From the NCBI GenBank assembly GCA_036504675.1, contig DASXUT010000052.1, forward strand, positions 1 to 55,597: a DNA stretch of 55,597 bases. The letters run 5' to 3'. Every line of letters begins with the position of its first letter. The first letter of the stretch is position 1. The position numbers and the translations under genes were made by a program. Below are positions 41,659-50,294 of the stretch, piece by piece. Under the pieces are notes generated by a model. That model made no database searches, was not told the DNA's origin, and saw only the letters and a program-made list of their open reading frames with translations. The DNA is from Bacillota bacterium (GTDB taxonomy: Bacteria > Bacillota > Sulfobacillia > JAJYWN01 > JAJZPE01).

Positions 41659-43524
41659 TCACGGGCCGGGCGGGAATACCGCTCCGGGCGGTATGGGCGG
41701 CGGCGTCACCGGGGCTGGCACCTCCTGGGTCGGTCCGGGAGGGAACGGCGTGACGGGGTCTGGAGTCGCCGGCAAGGCGGGGTTGGACGCCGATGGCAGG
41801 CCGACAGACGCCGCTGGGGCGGCTATCGCGGCCGCCGGCTGAGACGACCAGGCCCGCACCGGGGCGATTGCCGCCTGCCCCGCTTCGGCGGGCAGGAGGG
41901 CCATTTCGAAGACCTCTCCCAGGGTCTCGACGGGGATGACCTCCACCCCGCTCACATCCCGCATGATCTCCTGCCAGTTGTCCTTGGGGATCAGCACTCT
42001 GGCCGCGCCGGCCTGTTTGGCCGCCTCGATCTTGGCGGTCACTCCGCCGACCGGCTTGACGAAGCCGCGGATGGACAGCTCGCCGGTGATGGCGATCAGG
42101 TTGTCGATGGGCCGATTGGTCAGGGACGAGTAGATGGCCACGGCGATGGTCGTGCCGGCGGATGGGCCGTCGATGGGCACGCCGCCGGGGAAGTTCACGT
42201 GAATGTCGTAGTCGCGCGGGTCGACCCCGAGGTAACGGCGGAGGACCGTCAGGACGTTCTCGACCGAGCCTTTGGCGACGCCCTTGCGACGCATCGTCCG
42301 TCCGACCGTCCCGATCTCTTCCTCGTCGACCACGCCGGTGACGGTCACCTTTCCCTGACCCTTGGGGGCACGGACCGTCGAGACCTCGATCTCGATGACC
42401 ATCCCGATGTTCGGTCCGTAGACGGCCAGGCCGTTGGCGCAGCCGACCATCGGCTGAGCCGGCACCTTCTTCTCCGGCCTCGGCGAGTACTGGCCGGAGT
42501 TGACCACCCACTCGATGTCCTCGCCGGTTATCTGCAGACGACCCACGCCGAGGGCGATGCCCGCGGCGATCTGAACCACGTTGACGGCCTCGCGCCCGTT
42601 GGTGGCGTACTTCATGATCACGTCGAGGGCCGCCGGCTCGATCTCCGTGGTGATCTTCTTGGCCGCATTGAGGGCGATCTTCTTGACCTCGTCGGGGAGG
42701 AGCGGGCGGAAGAAGATCTCGACGCACCGGGAGCGGATGGCCGGCGGGATGTCCTGGGGGAGCTTGGTCGTCGCCCCGACGAGGCGGAAGTCGGCCGGCA
42801 GTCCGTTATCGAAGATGTCCTGGATGTGCTTGGGGATATTCGGGTCCTCGGAGCTGTAATAGGCGCTCTCCAGGAAGACCTTGCGGTCCTCGAGGACCTT
42901 CAGGAGCTTGTTCATCTGGACCGGGTGGAGCTCGCCGATCTCGTCAATGAAGAGCATCCCGCCGTGGGCCTTGGTCACCGCCCCCGCCTTGGGTTGCGGG
43001 ATGCCGGCCATACCCAGGGGCCCCGCCCCCTGGTAGATCGGGTCGTGAACCGAACCGATCAAGGGGTCGGCGATACCCCGCTCGTCGAAGCGGGCGGTGG
43101 TCGCGTCGATCTCGACGAACTTGGCGTCTTCCTTGAATGGCGAGGCCGGGTTGCGCTTGGCCTCCTCGAGGACCAGGCGGGCCGCGGCCGTCTTGCCCAC
43201 CCCGGGCGGCCCGTAGATGATGACGTGTTGCGGGTTGGGGCCGCAGAGGGCGGCCCGGAGGGCCTTCAGCCCTTCCTCCTGGCCGATGATCTCCTCGAAG
43301 GAGGTCGGGCGGGTCTTCTCGGAGAGCGGTTCGGTCAGGCGAATCTCCCGCATCTTGCGGAGCTTCTCCATCTCCTTGACCGACTCGCGCTCCACGGCCA
43401 CTTTGGAGCCCTGCTGGCTGCGGAGGAGGTTCCAGAAATAGAGGCCGATGATGACGGCGAAGAAGACTTGGATGATGGTGAAGACGTTACCTGTCAGCCT
43501 CGGCCACCTCGTTCTCCGGGCCAT
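41659..43524 (-). CDS. lonB: Membrane-anchored LonB-type ATP-dependent protease
   Basis: Closely follows B. subtilis LonB: N-terminal helix [83 protein letters not shown] (Walker A), GGMLFIDEIGELHP and the protease motif IDGPSAGT with the Lys in GGVTAKIEAAKQAG. In B. subtilis LonB is forespore-associated. I use the ATG at 43524 (MARRTRWP), which fits homologues; an ATG at 43602 would add 26 residues. After the catalytic domain there is an unusual 70-residue Pro/Ala-rich tail ending PPIPPGAVFPPGP. Confidence 0.94.
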   Translation of the reverse strand: MARRTRWPRLTGNVFTIIQVFFAVIIGLYFWNLLRSQQGSKVAVERESVKEMEKLRKMREIRLTEPLSEKTRPTSFEEIIGQEEGLKALRAALCGPNPQHVIIYGPPGVGKTAAARLVLEEAKRNPASPFKEDAKFVEIDATTARFDERGIADPLIGSVHDPIYQGAGPLGMAGIPQPKAGAVTKAHGGMLFIDEIGELHPVQMNKLLKVLEDRKVFLESAYYSSEDPNIPKHIQDIFDNGLPADFRLVGATTKLPQDIPPAIRSRCVEIFFRPLLPDEVKKIALNAAKKITTEIEPAALDVIMKYATNGREAVNVVQIAAGIALGVGRLQITGEDIEWVVNSGQYSPRPEKKVPAQPMVGCANGLAVYGPNIGMVIEIEVSTVRAPKGQGKVTVTGVVDEEEIGTVGRTMRRKGVAKGSVENVLTVLRRYLGVDPRDYDIHVNFPGGVPIDGPSAGTTIAVAIYSSLTNRPIDNLIAITGELSIRGFVKPVGGVTAKIEAAKQAGAARVLIPKDNWQEIMRDVSGVEVIPVETLGEVFEMALLPAEAGQAAIAPVRAWSSQPAAAIAAPAASVGLPSASNPALPATPDPVTPFPPGPTQEVPAPVTPPPIPPGAVFPPGP

Positions 43525-43684
43525 ATTGCCGCCGTGAGCCTGGGACGCGGCGGCGCCCAGCCGCCGCGGGAGAGCCGTCGTAACTTGACCGGCGCGGCTC
43601 ATTTAGTATTCGCTGGCCCGCCGACCTTCAAACCTGGACGGCTCTGGCAAGCGCGGCCAATTGGCCGTTGTCGCTGGCCCTAAT

Positions 43685-43713
43685 GAAAGACGGCCGACCA
43701 CCGAGGTCGGCCG
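43685..43713 (-). terminator. Terminator of the redox operon
   Basis: CGGCCGACC / GGTCGGCCG stem, followed on the minus strand by TCTTTC, 19 bases after the polyferredoxin stop. Confidence 0.65.
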
Positions 43714-43731
43714 CCGCATTCGGCAGTCAGG

Positions 43732-44514
43732 CTACCCATCGATGGCCCGGCTCGGGCATTTCAGGCATTCACCGCACTTCAGGCAGAGGCTCGTCCCGGC
43801 GGCCTCATCCGGCTGTAGGTCGACCGGGCAGGCCCGCCGACACCAGCCGCACCCGTCGCAGCGGTCTTTCTCGACCCTGTACGGCCGGCCGCCGATCTTG
43901 TTGAAGAGACCGAAGATCAACCCAAGAGGGCAGATGAAGCGGCAGAATGGCCGCTTGACGAAGACCATCGCGGCCAGCACGGCCACCAGGACGACCACCT
44001 TGAGGACATAGAAGGGGCCGACCAACGGCCACAGCTCCGGACGGCCGGCGACCACCGGCAGGCCGGCGGTGAGCATCCCTTCCGGGCAGAGCTTGCAGAA
44101 CCAGGGCTCCTTGAGGACATACGAGGCCAGTCCGACGAGGCCGACCAGCGAGACCCAGCGGGTCCAAGTGTGGCGGTTGCTCACGGTGACCTTGGGGCCG
44201 GGTAACCGATGGAGCAAGTCCTGGAGGAATCCGAATGGACAGAGGTAGCCGCAGACCGTCCGCCCCCAGAGGGCCCCGACCAAACCCAGGGCTCCGGTCA
44301 GGTACAGCGGCAACTGCCCGAGGATGATGAAGTGTTGGAGGCTCCCCAGCGGGCAGGCGCCGACGGCCAGCGGACAGGCGTAGCAGTGAAGGAAAGGATA
44401 GGGCAAGAAACGCAGGAACGGCAAGAAGTAGGCGTTGGCCAAGACCAGGCTGGTCACCTGGATGAGGCGCCGGTTCGGGAACCTCTTTGGCCGACCGACC
44501 AAGCCTGTCTTCAT
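43732..44514 (-). CDS. Membrane 4Fe-4S polyferredoxin (NapH/YccM-like)
   Basis: The 260-residue protein has about five membrane helices, NapH-type motifs CGYLCPFG and CRFICPLG, extra Cys (CYACPLAVGACPLG; FCKLCPEG) and two C-terminal [4Fe-4S] ferredoxin motifs CDGCGWCRRACP and CLKCGECLKCP. It should pass electrons across or along the membrane. Its ATG overlaps the TGA of the CXXC peptide gene (ATGA). The association with a TlpA-like thiol protein and a CD1871A-type peptide suggests electron delivery to an extracytoplasmic thiol/selenol redox protein (inference). Confidence 0.9.
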   Translation of the reverse strand: MKTGLVGRPKRFPNRRLIQVTSLVLANAYFLPFLRFLPYPFLHCYACPLAVGACPLGSLQHFIILGQLPLYLTGALGLVGALWGRTVCGYLCPFGFLQDLLHRLPGPKVTVSNRHTWTRWVSLVGLVGLASYVLKEPWFCKLCPEGMLTAGLPVVAGRPELWPLVGPFYVLKVVVLVAVLAAMVFVKRPFCRFICPLGLIFGLFNKIGGRPYRVEKDRCDGCGWCRRACPVDLQPDEAAGTSLCLKCGECLKCPSRAIDG

Positions 44515-44669
44515 CGCCCTAACCCCAGGCAGGACAGGCAGAGCAGTAGGGCGTTGCGAAGGACGGCCAGAGCCTCCCCGCGCCAGACTCCAACCGCCAG
44601 GGCGACGCCGAAAATCCCGGCCGCCGCCCATGAGACCAGCCGGCGGTTGGCTGCCAGCCGGGGTCTCAC
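44511..44669 (-). CDS. CD1871A-like small CXXC membrane peptide
   Basis: A 52-residue peptide with one membrane helix (LVSWAAAGIFGVALAVGVW) followed by RGEALAVLRNALLLCLSCLGLGR. The pattern G-x-x-RGE-x-x-x-VLxxAxxxCLxCxGxG matches the CD1871A family of CXXC-motif proteins found with TlpA-like and 4Fe-4S proteins in clostridia. Its GTG overlaps the stop of the TlpA-like gene (GTGA) and its TGA overlaps the next ATG, so all three are translationally coupled. The CLSC pair is a probable thiol relay; function not established. Confidence 0.82.
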   Translation of the reverse strand: MRPRLAANRRLVSWAAAGIFGVALAVGVWRGEALAVLRNALLLCLSCLGLGR

Positions 44670-45241
44670 CTGAATGCGCCCAGCAGGGGGTCGGCGCTGT
44701 CGCCGAAGCCGAGTTCGGAGCCGGTCACCGTCCCCTCGGTATCGATGAAGAAGTTGACCGGGAGGGGGCTGACGCCATAGGTCTTGAAAACCGCCCCGCT
44801 GCCGTCGGCGACACAGCGGATCCCTGAGCCACTGAGCTTGTTCCGGGCCAGCCACTTGAGCATTGTCTTGCGGTCCAGCATCCCGATGGCGATGATGGTC
44901 ACTCCGAGCTCATCAAAGTCTTTCTTCCTCTGCTGCAACTGCAGCAGTTCCCTTTGGCAAGCGCCTCACGTCGGACGCCAGAAGTTGAGCAAGACCTTCT
45001 GCCCGACCGTCGACGACAGGGTGAACTTCTGGCCGTCGGCGTCGAGAAGGGTGAAGTCGGGTGCCTTCGCGCCCACGGCGACCTTGCCGGTGGGTTGGGT
45101 GGTGAGCCCTTCGGTGTCCGTCCCACCGTCGCCGGCCCCTCCGGTCCACTTGACGCAGCCCGCCGCGGCGGTGGTGATGAGGAGGCCGATCACGGCGAGC
45201 AGAGCTAGGAAACGCCCGCCCCTGTTGATTCCGAGCTGCAT
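44666..45241 (-). CDS. TlpA/ResA-like thioredoxin-fold lipoprotein, predicted selenoprotein (UGA at 44966-44968)
   Basis: A single frame of 191 residues is interrupted only by a TGA at codon 92. Residues 1-29 form a lipoprotein signal (FLALLAVIGLLITTAAAGC, lipidated Cys29). The fold continues VGAKAPDFTLLDADGQKFTLSSTVGQKVLLNFWRPT, then TGA, then GAC and QRELLQLQ...TIIAIGMLDRK...YGVSPLPVNFFIDTEG (conserved cis-Pro). In TlpA/ResA proteins the motif is FWATWCxxCRxEL, so TGA replaces the first redox Cys, giving Sec-Gly-Ala-Cys. A SECIS-like hairpin follows. The ATG at 45241 has GGAG 8-9 bases upstream. The alternative, a pseudogene stop, fits poorly because everything else is intact. Confidence 0.85.
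44930..44947 (-). promoter_or_regulatory. Candidate bacterial SECIS hairpin
   Basis: On the minus strand, beginning 18 bases after the TGA, CTGCTGC pairs with GCAGCAG (7 bp) around the loop AGTT. The loop lies 25 bases after the TGA and has a G at position 2 followed by U. This fits the known bacterial SECIS pattern: short stem, small loop with an early G, loop 16-37 bases after UGA. Confidence 0.75.
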
Positions 45242-45374
45242 GTCCCACACTCCTTTCCAAAATGCGGCTTTCCATGAAAGCTATTCGCCGGGGAGGGCGG
45301 TCTGACCTACGCCCCGGCTGGTTGCACGATTCCCGGTCCCATCTGGTTCGCCGACCCGCAGCGACGTAGCCAAA

Positions 45375-45407
45375 GCAAAAGGCCCGTCACCATTGGGGTG
45401 ACGGGCC
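45375..45407 (-). terminator. Terminator of clpX
   Basis: GGCCCGTCAC / GTGACGGGCC stem with 7-base loop, followed on the minus strand by TTTTGC. Confidence 0.8.
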
Positions 45408-45463
45408 ACTGGCGGTCAGGTGATGTCGGGGTATCCGGCCGAAGCCATCGACCTTTCCTCGGC

Positions 45464-46738
45464 TCAGGCCGTCTCTTCCTTCTTCTTGGTCTTGGCGCCC
45501 CGGTCGGAGGCCGTGACCAGGAGGGGCTCCTCGCGCCTCTCGACGGTCTTGTCGGTCAGGATGCACTTCTGAACGTCCGTCCGCGAAGGGATGTCGTACA
45601 TCACGTTGAGCATGATGTCCTCCATGATCGCCCGCAGCCCGCGGGCGCCGGTGCTGCGCCGCAGGGCCTCCTTAGAGATGGAGCGGAGGGCCTCCGGGGT
45701 CACCTCGAGGTCGATCGAGTCAAGCTCGAAGAACTTCTGGTACTGCTTGACCAAAGCGTTCTTGGGTTCGGTCAGGATCCGGATGAGGGCGTCCTCGTCC
45801 AGGGCGTCGAGCCAGGCGATGACCGGCACGCGCCCGATGAACTCGGGGATCATCCCGAACTTGAGGAGGTCCTGCGGCATGATCTGGGACAGGATGTCCC
45901 CGATCTTCCGCTCCTCCTTGGCTTGGACCGCGGCGCCGAAGCCCATGGATTTTTTGCCGACCCGGCTCATGATGATCTTGTCGATGCCCTCGAAGGCGCC
46001 GCCGCAGATGAACAGGATGTTCGTCGTGTCGATCTGGATGAACTCCTGATGCGGATGCTTCCGGCCGCCCTGCGGCGGGACGGAGGCCACCGTGCCCTCG
46101 AGGATCTTCAGCAACGCCTGCTGAACACCCTCGCCGGAGACATCGCGGGTGATTGACGGGTTCTCCGACTTGCGGGCGATCTTGTCGATCTCGTCGATGT
46201 AGACGATGCCCTTCTCGGCCTTCTCGATGTCGTAGTCGGCTGCCTGGATCAGCTTGAGGAGGATGTTCTCGACATCCTCGCCCACGTAGCCGGCTTCGGT
46301 CAGGGAGGTCGCGTCGGCGATGGCGAAGGGGACGTTGAGAATCCGGGCGAGCGTCTGCGCCAGAAGGGTCTTGCCGACCCCGGTGGGCCCGAGCATCAGG
46401 ATGTTCGACTTCTGAAGCTCGACGTCGTCCATCTTGCCGCCCAGGTTGATCCGCTTGTAGTGGTTGTACACGGCCACCGACAGGATCCGCTTGGCCTTCT
46501 CCTGGCCGATGACGTACTGGTCCAGCTGGGCCTTGATCTCGCGGGGCTTCGGCACGTCCTTGAGTTCGAAGTCCATTTCCTCATTGAGCTCTTCTTCGAT
46601 GATCTCGTTGCAGAGCTCAATGCACTCGTCGCAGATGTAGACCCCGGGTCCGGCGACGAGCCGCTTGACCTGGTCCTGAAGCTTCCCGCAGAACGAGCAC
46701 TTCAGCTGACCGGTTTTCTCGTCCGTGAATTTGAACAA
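45464..46738 (-). CDS. clpX: ATP-dependent Clp protease ATPase subunit ClpX
   Basis: The 424-residue unfoldase has the N-terminal Cys4 zinc domain (CSFCGK ... CDECIELC), Walker [13 protein letters not shown], Walker B IVYIDEID and the IGF-like loop region (SMGFGAAV) for ClpP docking. It lies 12 bases after clpP in the standard tig-clpP-clpX order. Length and motifs are normal. Confidence 0.97.
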   Translation of the reverse strand: MFKFTDEKTGQLKCSFCGKLQDQVKRLVAGPGVYICDECIELCNEIIEEELNEEMDFELKDVPKPREIKAQLDQYVIGQEKAKRILSVAVYNHYKRINLGGKMDDVELQKSNILMLGPTGVGKTLLAQTLARILNVPFAIADATSLTEAGYVGEDVENILLKLIQAADYDIEKAEKGIVYIDEIDKIARKSENPSITRDVSGEGVQQALLKILEGTVASVPPQGGRKHPHQEFIQIDTTNILFICGGAFEGIDKIIMSRVGKKSMGFGAAVQAKEERKIGDILSQIMPQDLLKFGMIPEFIGRVPVIAWLDALDEDALIRILTEPKNALVKQYQKFFELDSIDLEVTPEALRSISKEALRRSTGARGLRAIMEDIMLNVMYDIPSRTDVQKCILTDKTVERREEPLLVTASDRGAKTKKKEETA

Positions 46739-46750
46739 GCCGTCACCCCC

Positions 46751-47365
46751 TTACGGGTTCTTTGTAGCGGCCTTGATCGAGTCGGCGGAGGACAGGAGGT
46801 TGTCGATGATCCCGTAATCCTTGGCCTCTTGGGCGGACATCCAGAAGTTCCGATCGGTGTCCCGGGCGATCTTCTCGATGGGCTGCCCGGTGTGCTTGGC
46901 CATGATCTCGTTGATGATCTCGCGGGCCTTGAGGATCTCCTTGGCTCCGATCTCGATGTCGGCCGCCTGCCCCTGGACCCCGCCGAGGGGTTGGTGGATC
47001 ATCACTCTGGCGTGAGGCAGGGCGAAACGCTTGCCTTTGCGGCCGGCGGTCAGGAGGACCGCGCCCATGCTGGCGGCCATCCCGACGCAGACGGTGTTGA
47101 CGTCGGACTTGACGTATTGTATCGTGTCGTAGATGGCCAGGCCGGCGTGGACATCGCCGCCCGGCGAGTTGATGTAGACCATGACGTCCTTTCCGGGGTC
47201 TTCCCCGTCAAGGAACAGGAGCTGGGCCATGACCAGATTGGCCACGTTATCGTCGATCTCGCTACCGATAAAGATTATGCGCTCTTTGAGCAAACGCGAG
47301 TATATGTCATAAGCTCTTTCGCCTCGACTGGTTTGCTCGACGACCATAGGAACTAGGTAGCCCAT
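46751..47365 (-). CDS. clpP: ATP-dependent Clp protease proteolytic subunit ClpP
   Basis: The 204-residue serine protease has the catalytic Ser in GMAASMGA, His in [11 protein letters not shown] and Asp in DTDRNFWM. The N-terminal [34 protein letters not shown] is typical. It lies between tig and clpX. Normal length; secure call. Confidence 0.98.
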   Translation of the reverse strand: MGYLVPMVVEQTSRGERAYDIYSRLLKERIIFIGSEIDDNVANLVMAQLLFLDGEDPGKDVMVYINSPGGDVHAGLAIYDTIQYVKSDVNTVCVGMAASMGAVLLTAGRKGKRFALPHARVMIHQPLGGVQGQAADIEIGAKEILKAREIINEIMAKHTGQPIEKIARDTDRNFWMSAQEAKDYGIIDNLLSSADSIKAATKNP

Positions 47366-47411
47366 GGGTTCTCCTCCTTAGATGTAGACTGGGGAGAGGT
47401 TGGGCGAGCCG

Positions 47412-48740
47412 TCACTCGGCCGGAGGAACAGCCGGAGCGGACTCCACCGCGGCCACCTCAGGCTCAACCCGGGTCAGAAAGCGGACCGCTTTTTGGAGGG
47501 TGATGCTCTCCTTCAACGCGTCGACCCGGTCAGGACCGGCGAAAACCTTTCGGATCTCGTCGGGCGAACGTCCGTACAGCTGGGCCAAGCGAGCGATCTC
47601 CAGGTTGACGTCGCTGTCGTCGGCCAGGAGGTTCTCGGCCTTGCCCACCGCCTCGAGGACGAGGTCATTCTTCACCCCGCGCACGGCCGCCGGGCGGAAC
47701 TGCTCCCGCAGGGCGTCCGCAGTCTGGTTGGTGTACTGGAGATACTGGTCCATGGTCATCTTCTGGTCTTCCAGACGGTGCTCGAGGTCGTGGACCATCT
47801 GGTCGACGCGGCGATTGAACATCACATCGGGGACCTCGACGGTGGCGTTGTCGGCCACCCGCTCAATGACCGCCTCGTTGAACTTGCGGCGAGCCTCCGA
47901 TTGGGCGACGAGTTCGAGGCGTTTCCTGATCGACTCCTTCATGTCGTCCAAGCTCTTCGCCCCGAGTCCCTTGGCGAACTCGTCATCCAGGGCGGGGAGC
48001 TCACGTTTCTTGACCTCACGGACTCTGATCTTGAAGGTGGCTTCCTTGCCGGCCAGTTCGGTGGCCCGGTAGTCGGCCGGGAAGGTCACCTTGACCTCGC
48101 GCTCCTCGCCGGCCTTGGCGCCGACGACGCCTTCTTCGAAGCCGGGGATGAAGGTCCCGGAGCCGAGCTCGACCAGTTGCCCCTCGGCCTTACCGCCCTG
48201 GAAAGGCTGGCCGTCGATGAATCCCTCGAAATCGAGGACGACGAAGCTGCCCTTCTCGGCCGGCTGGTCGGCGGGTATCGCCGCCAACTGAGACTGGCGC
48301 AACTGCAGGGACTCCAACTCGTGGGCGACATCCTCGTCCTTAATATCGGGTTTTTCGAGCTCGATGTCCAGGCCCTTGTACTGGCCGAGGGCGACCTCCG
48401 GCTTGACCTCGACGGAGGCCGTGAAGCGGAGAGGCTTGCCCTCCTCGAACTCGACCACGTCGACCTCGGGCCGGTCGATCGGGTCGACCTTGGCCTCGTC
48501 CACGGCGCCCGCGTATGAATCTTGGAGCAGCCGGTCAAGCGCCTCTTCCTTGAGGTAGTCGGCGCCGACCTTCCTCTCGACCATCCGCCGCGGCGCCTTG
48601 CCACGGCGGAAACCGGGGATGCTCACCCGGCCGGCGACGGCCTTGTAGGCCCGATCATAGGCCTTGGCCACCGCTTCTTCGTCCACCATTACGTCCAGCT
48701 TGACCTTGTTCTTGTCTAGCTTTTCCAGCGTGACCTTCAT
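47412..48740 (-). CDS. tig: Trigger factor (ribosome-associated chaperone/PPIase)
   Basis: The 442-residue protein has the ribosome-binding domain with the signature GFRRGKAPRRMVERKVG, an FKBP-type PPIase domain (KGSFVVLDFEGFIDGQPFQGGKAEGQLVELGSGTFIPGFEEGVVGA) and a helical C-terminal chaperone domain (VPDVMFNRRVDQMVHDLEHRLEDQ). It begins the tig-clpP-clpX unit. Normal length apart from a short Pro/Ala-rich end. Confidence 0.97.
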   Translation of the reverse strand: MKVTLEKLDKNKVKLDVMVDEEAVAKAYDRAYKAVAGRVSIPGFRRGKAPRRMVERKVGADYLKEEALDRLLQDSYAGAVDEAKVDPIDRPEVDVVEFEEGKPLRFTASVEVKPEVALGQYKGLDIELEKPDIKDEDVAHELESLQLRQSQLAAIPADQPAEKGSFVVLDFEGFIDGQPFQGGKAEGQLVELGSGTFIPGFEEGVVGAKAGEEREVKVTFPADYRATELAGKEATFKIRVREVKKRELPALDDEFAKGLGAKSLDDMKESIRKRLELVAQSEARRKFNEAVIERVADNATVEVPDVMFNRRVDQMVHDLEHRLEDQKMTMDQYLQYTNQTADALREQFRPAAVRGVKNDLVLEAVGKAENLLADDSDVNLEIARLAQLYGRSPDEIRKVFAGPDRVDALKESITLQKAVRFLTRVEPEVAAVESAPAVPPAE

Positions 48741-48832
48741 CTATCCGAGGTTCCTCCGTTCCCGACGGTGAGTGCATGGGAGGCCGCCAGCGTAGGCTGG
48801 ACGGCCTTCCACTTTGAAGGCTAAGCCATTAC

Positions 48833-48862
48833 ATTATACCATGACCGTCTCCGGCCGCTCAA
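48833..48862 (-). promoter_or_regulatory. Promoter of tig-clpP-clpX
   Basis: Minus strand TTGAGC, 18-base spacer, TATAAT with TGG before it (extended -10). Leader of about 85 bases before the tig ATG. Confidence 0.75.
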
Positions 48863-48912
48863 GCCGCCTGAGACTCGGCTTAGAGACTCTGGCGAACATT
48901 CGTTCGAACCTG

Positions 48913-49974
48913 CTAAATAGGGGTATCGCCGGGCCCCCGGGGGCGGAAGTAATCCATCTGCATGGCGTTTCTTACCAGTTCCATGGTCTCCTGGCCGATT
49001 CGGCGGGCCCGGCTGGTCCCGGCCATGAGGATCTCCTCCACCCGCCCCGGCCGAGCCTGGTAGAATGCCCGTCGTTCGGCCATCGGCGCCAGCAGCTCGA
49101 TGATCGTCTCTTGGATGGCCCGCTTACAGTCAACGCAGCCCATCCGCCCGGCCTCGCAGTCCGCCCGGGCCTGGCCGACTTCGGCCGCCGGCTGGAAGGC
49201 CCGCCGGTAGGCAAACACGGTACACCCCTGGGGATGCCCCGGGTCGCGGGCATGGACCCGGGACGGATCGGTCACCGCTTGAGCGACTTTGGTCCGAACG
49301 ACTTCCGGCGGGTCAGTTAGGTCGACCGAGTTACGCAGGCTCTTAGACATCTTCGACCGGCCGTCGAGCCCGACCAGTCGCGGCTCGCCGCTGAGAAGGC
49401 CCCGGGGCTCGACGAGGGCTCGGCCCGGCAGGCCGGCTCGGTCGTCATCTGTTCCCCCGTATATCTCGTTGAACCGTCGGATGATCCGGCGGGCCAGCTC
49501 GATGTGGGGGACCTGGTCATCGCCGACGGGCACGAGCTCGGCCCGGCAAAAGGCGATGTCCGCCGCCTGACTGACCGGGTAGCCCAGGAAGCCGTAGGTC
49601 AGATCGGCGTAGCCCCGCTCGGCGGCTTCGGTCTTGATGGTCGGGTTGTGCCGCAGCGCGTTTACCGTGACCAGCATGGAGAAGATGACCGTCAGTTCGG
49701 CGATAGCCGGGACCATCGACTGGACGACGATGGTGGCCGCTTCCGGATCGATGCCCACGGCCAAGTAGTCGAGGGCGATGGCCCGAACGGAGGCGGCCAG
49801 CCCCTCCGGCCGGTCGTAGTGCGTCGTCAGGGCCTGGACGTCGGCGATCAGGACGAGGGTGTCGTACTCGTGCTGCAACTTCACCCGGTTGGCCAGAGAG
49901 CCGGCGTAGTGGCCGAGGTGAAGGGGGCCGGTGGCCCGGTCCCCGGTGAGGATCCTTTGCCGTCGCTTGGTCAT
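48913..49974 (-). CDS. trpS: Tryptophanyl-tRNA synthetase
   Basis: The 353-residue class I synthetase has the HIGH-type motif ATGPLHLGHYAGSL and the KMSKS motif GRSKMSKSLRNSV. The segment GYADLTYGFLGYPVSQAADIAFCRAELVPVGDDQVPH is typical of TrpRS. A Cys pair (CEAGRMGCVDC) near the C-terminus may bind a metal or cluster. It is preceded by a T-box leader and is monocistronic. Normal length. Confidence 0.96.
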   Translation of the reverse strand: MTKRRQRILTGDRATGPLHLGHYAGSLANRVKLQHEYDTLVLIADVQALTTHYDRPEGLAASVRAIALDYLAVGIDPEAATIVVQSMVPAIAELTVIFSMLVTVNALRHNPTIKTEAAERGYADLTYGFLGYPVSQAADIAFCRAELVPVGDDQVPHIELARRIIRRFNEIYGGTDDDRAGLPGRALVEPRGLLSGEPRLVGLDGRSKMSKSLRNSVDLTDPPEVVRTKVAQAVTDPSRVHARDPGHPQGCTVFAYRRAFQPAAEVGQARADCEAGRMGCVDCKRAIQETIIELLAPMAERRAFYQARPGRVEEILMAGTSRARRIGQETMELVRNAMQMDYFRPRGPGDTPI

Positions 49975-50035
49975 GAGTCAGGGCCTCCTTTCAGGAAGGT
50001 CGGTGGGCGTGGCCGGCGGGCCCGCCCGGAAGAAG

Positions 50036-50247
50036 CGGAAACCCCCGCCCTGAAAAACAGGACGGGGGCGAGTGACCTCCGTGGTGCCACCTGCGTTGGT
50101 GTCCAAAAATCGGACACCCGCTCATTTGTTCGGACCTCGCGGGTCCATTCCAGCCACCGGTCGGCGCCGGATTCGCACCCTCCCGGCTCTCTGGGGCCTT
50201 CCGCAAGTGACCGTACTCTTCCCGCTCATTGGTCTCATTGTTGGATT
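50036..50247 (-). promoter_or_regulatory. T-box riboswitch leader of trpS
   Basis: The T-box motif AGGTGGCACCACGG lies on the minus strand at 50079-50092. The terminator is CCCCCGTCCTG / CAGGGCGGGGG (50042-50068) around TTTTT, followed by TTTCC. The 5' domain starts GCGGGAAGAGTA and contains AGAGAG. A UGG triplet (50145-50147, in GGAATGGACCC) directly before the closing strand of Stem I is a good tryptophan specifier candidate. Confidence 0.9.
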
Positions 50248-50253
50248 GGCCAA

Positions 50254-50282
50254 ATCATACCGCCGGGGCCCGGTCTTGTCAA
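50254..50282 (-). promoter_or_regulatory. Sigma-A-type promoter of the trpS leader
   Basis: Minus strand TTGACA, 17-base spacer, TATGAT, directly upstream of the T-box leader. Confidence 0.82.
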
Positions 50283-50294
50283 CGGTCGGCCCGC

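Noticed and set aside
44666-45250. TlpA-like locus as a frameshift pseudogene
   Set aside because: No frameshift is needed: the frame is continuous across a single TGA, which coincides with the catalytic Cys position and is followed by a SECIS-like hairpin.
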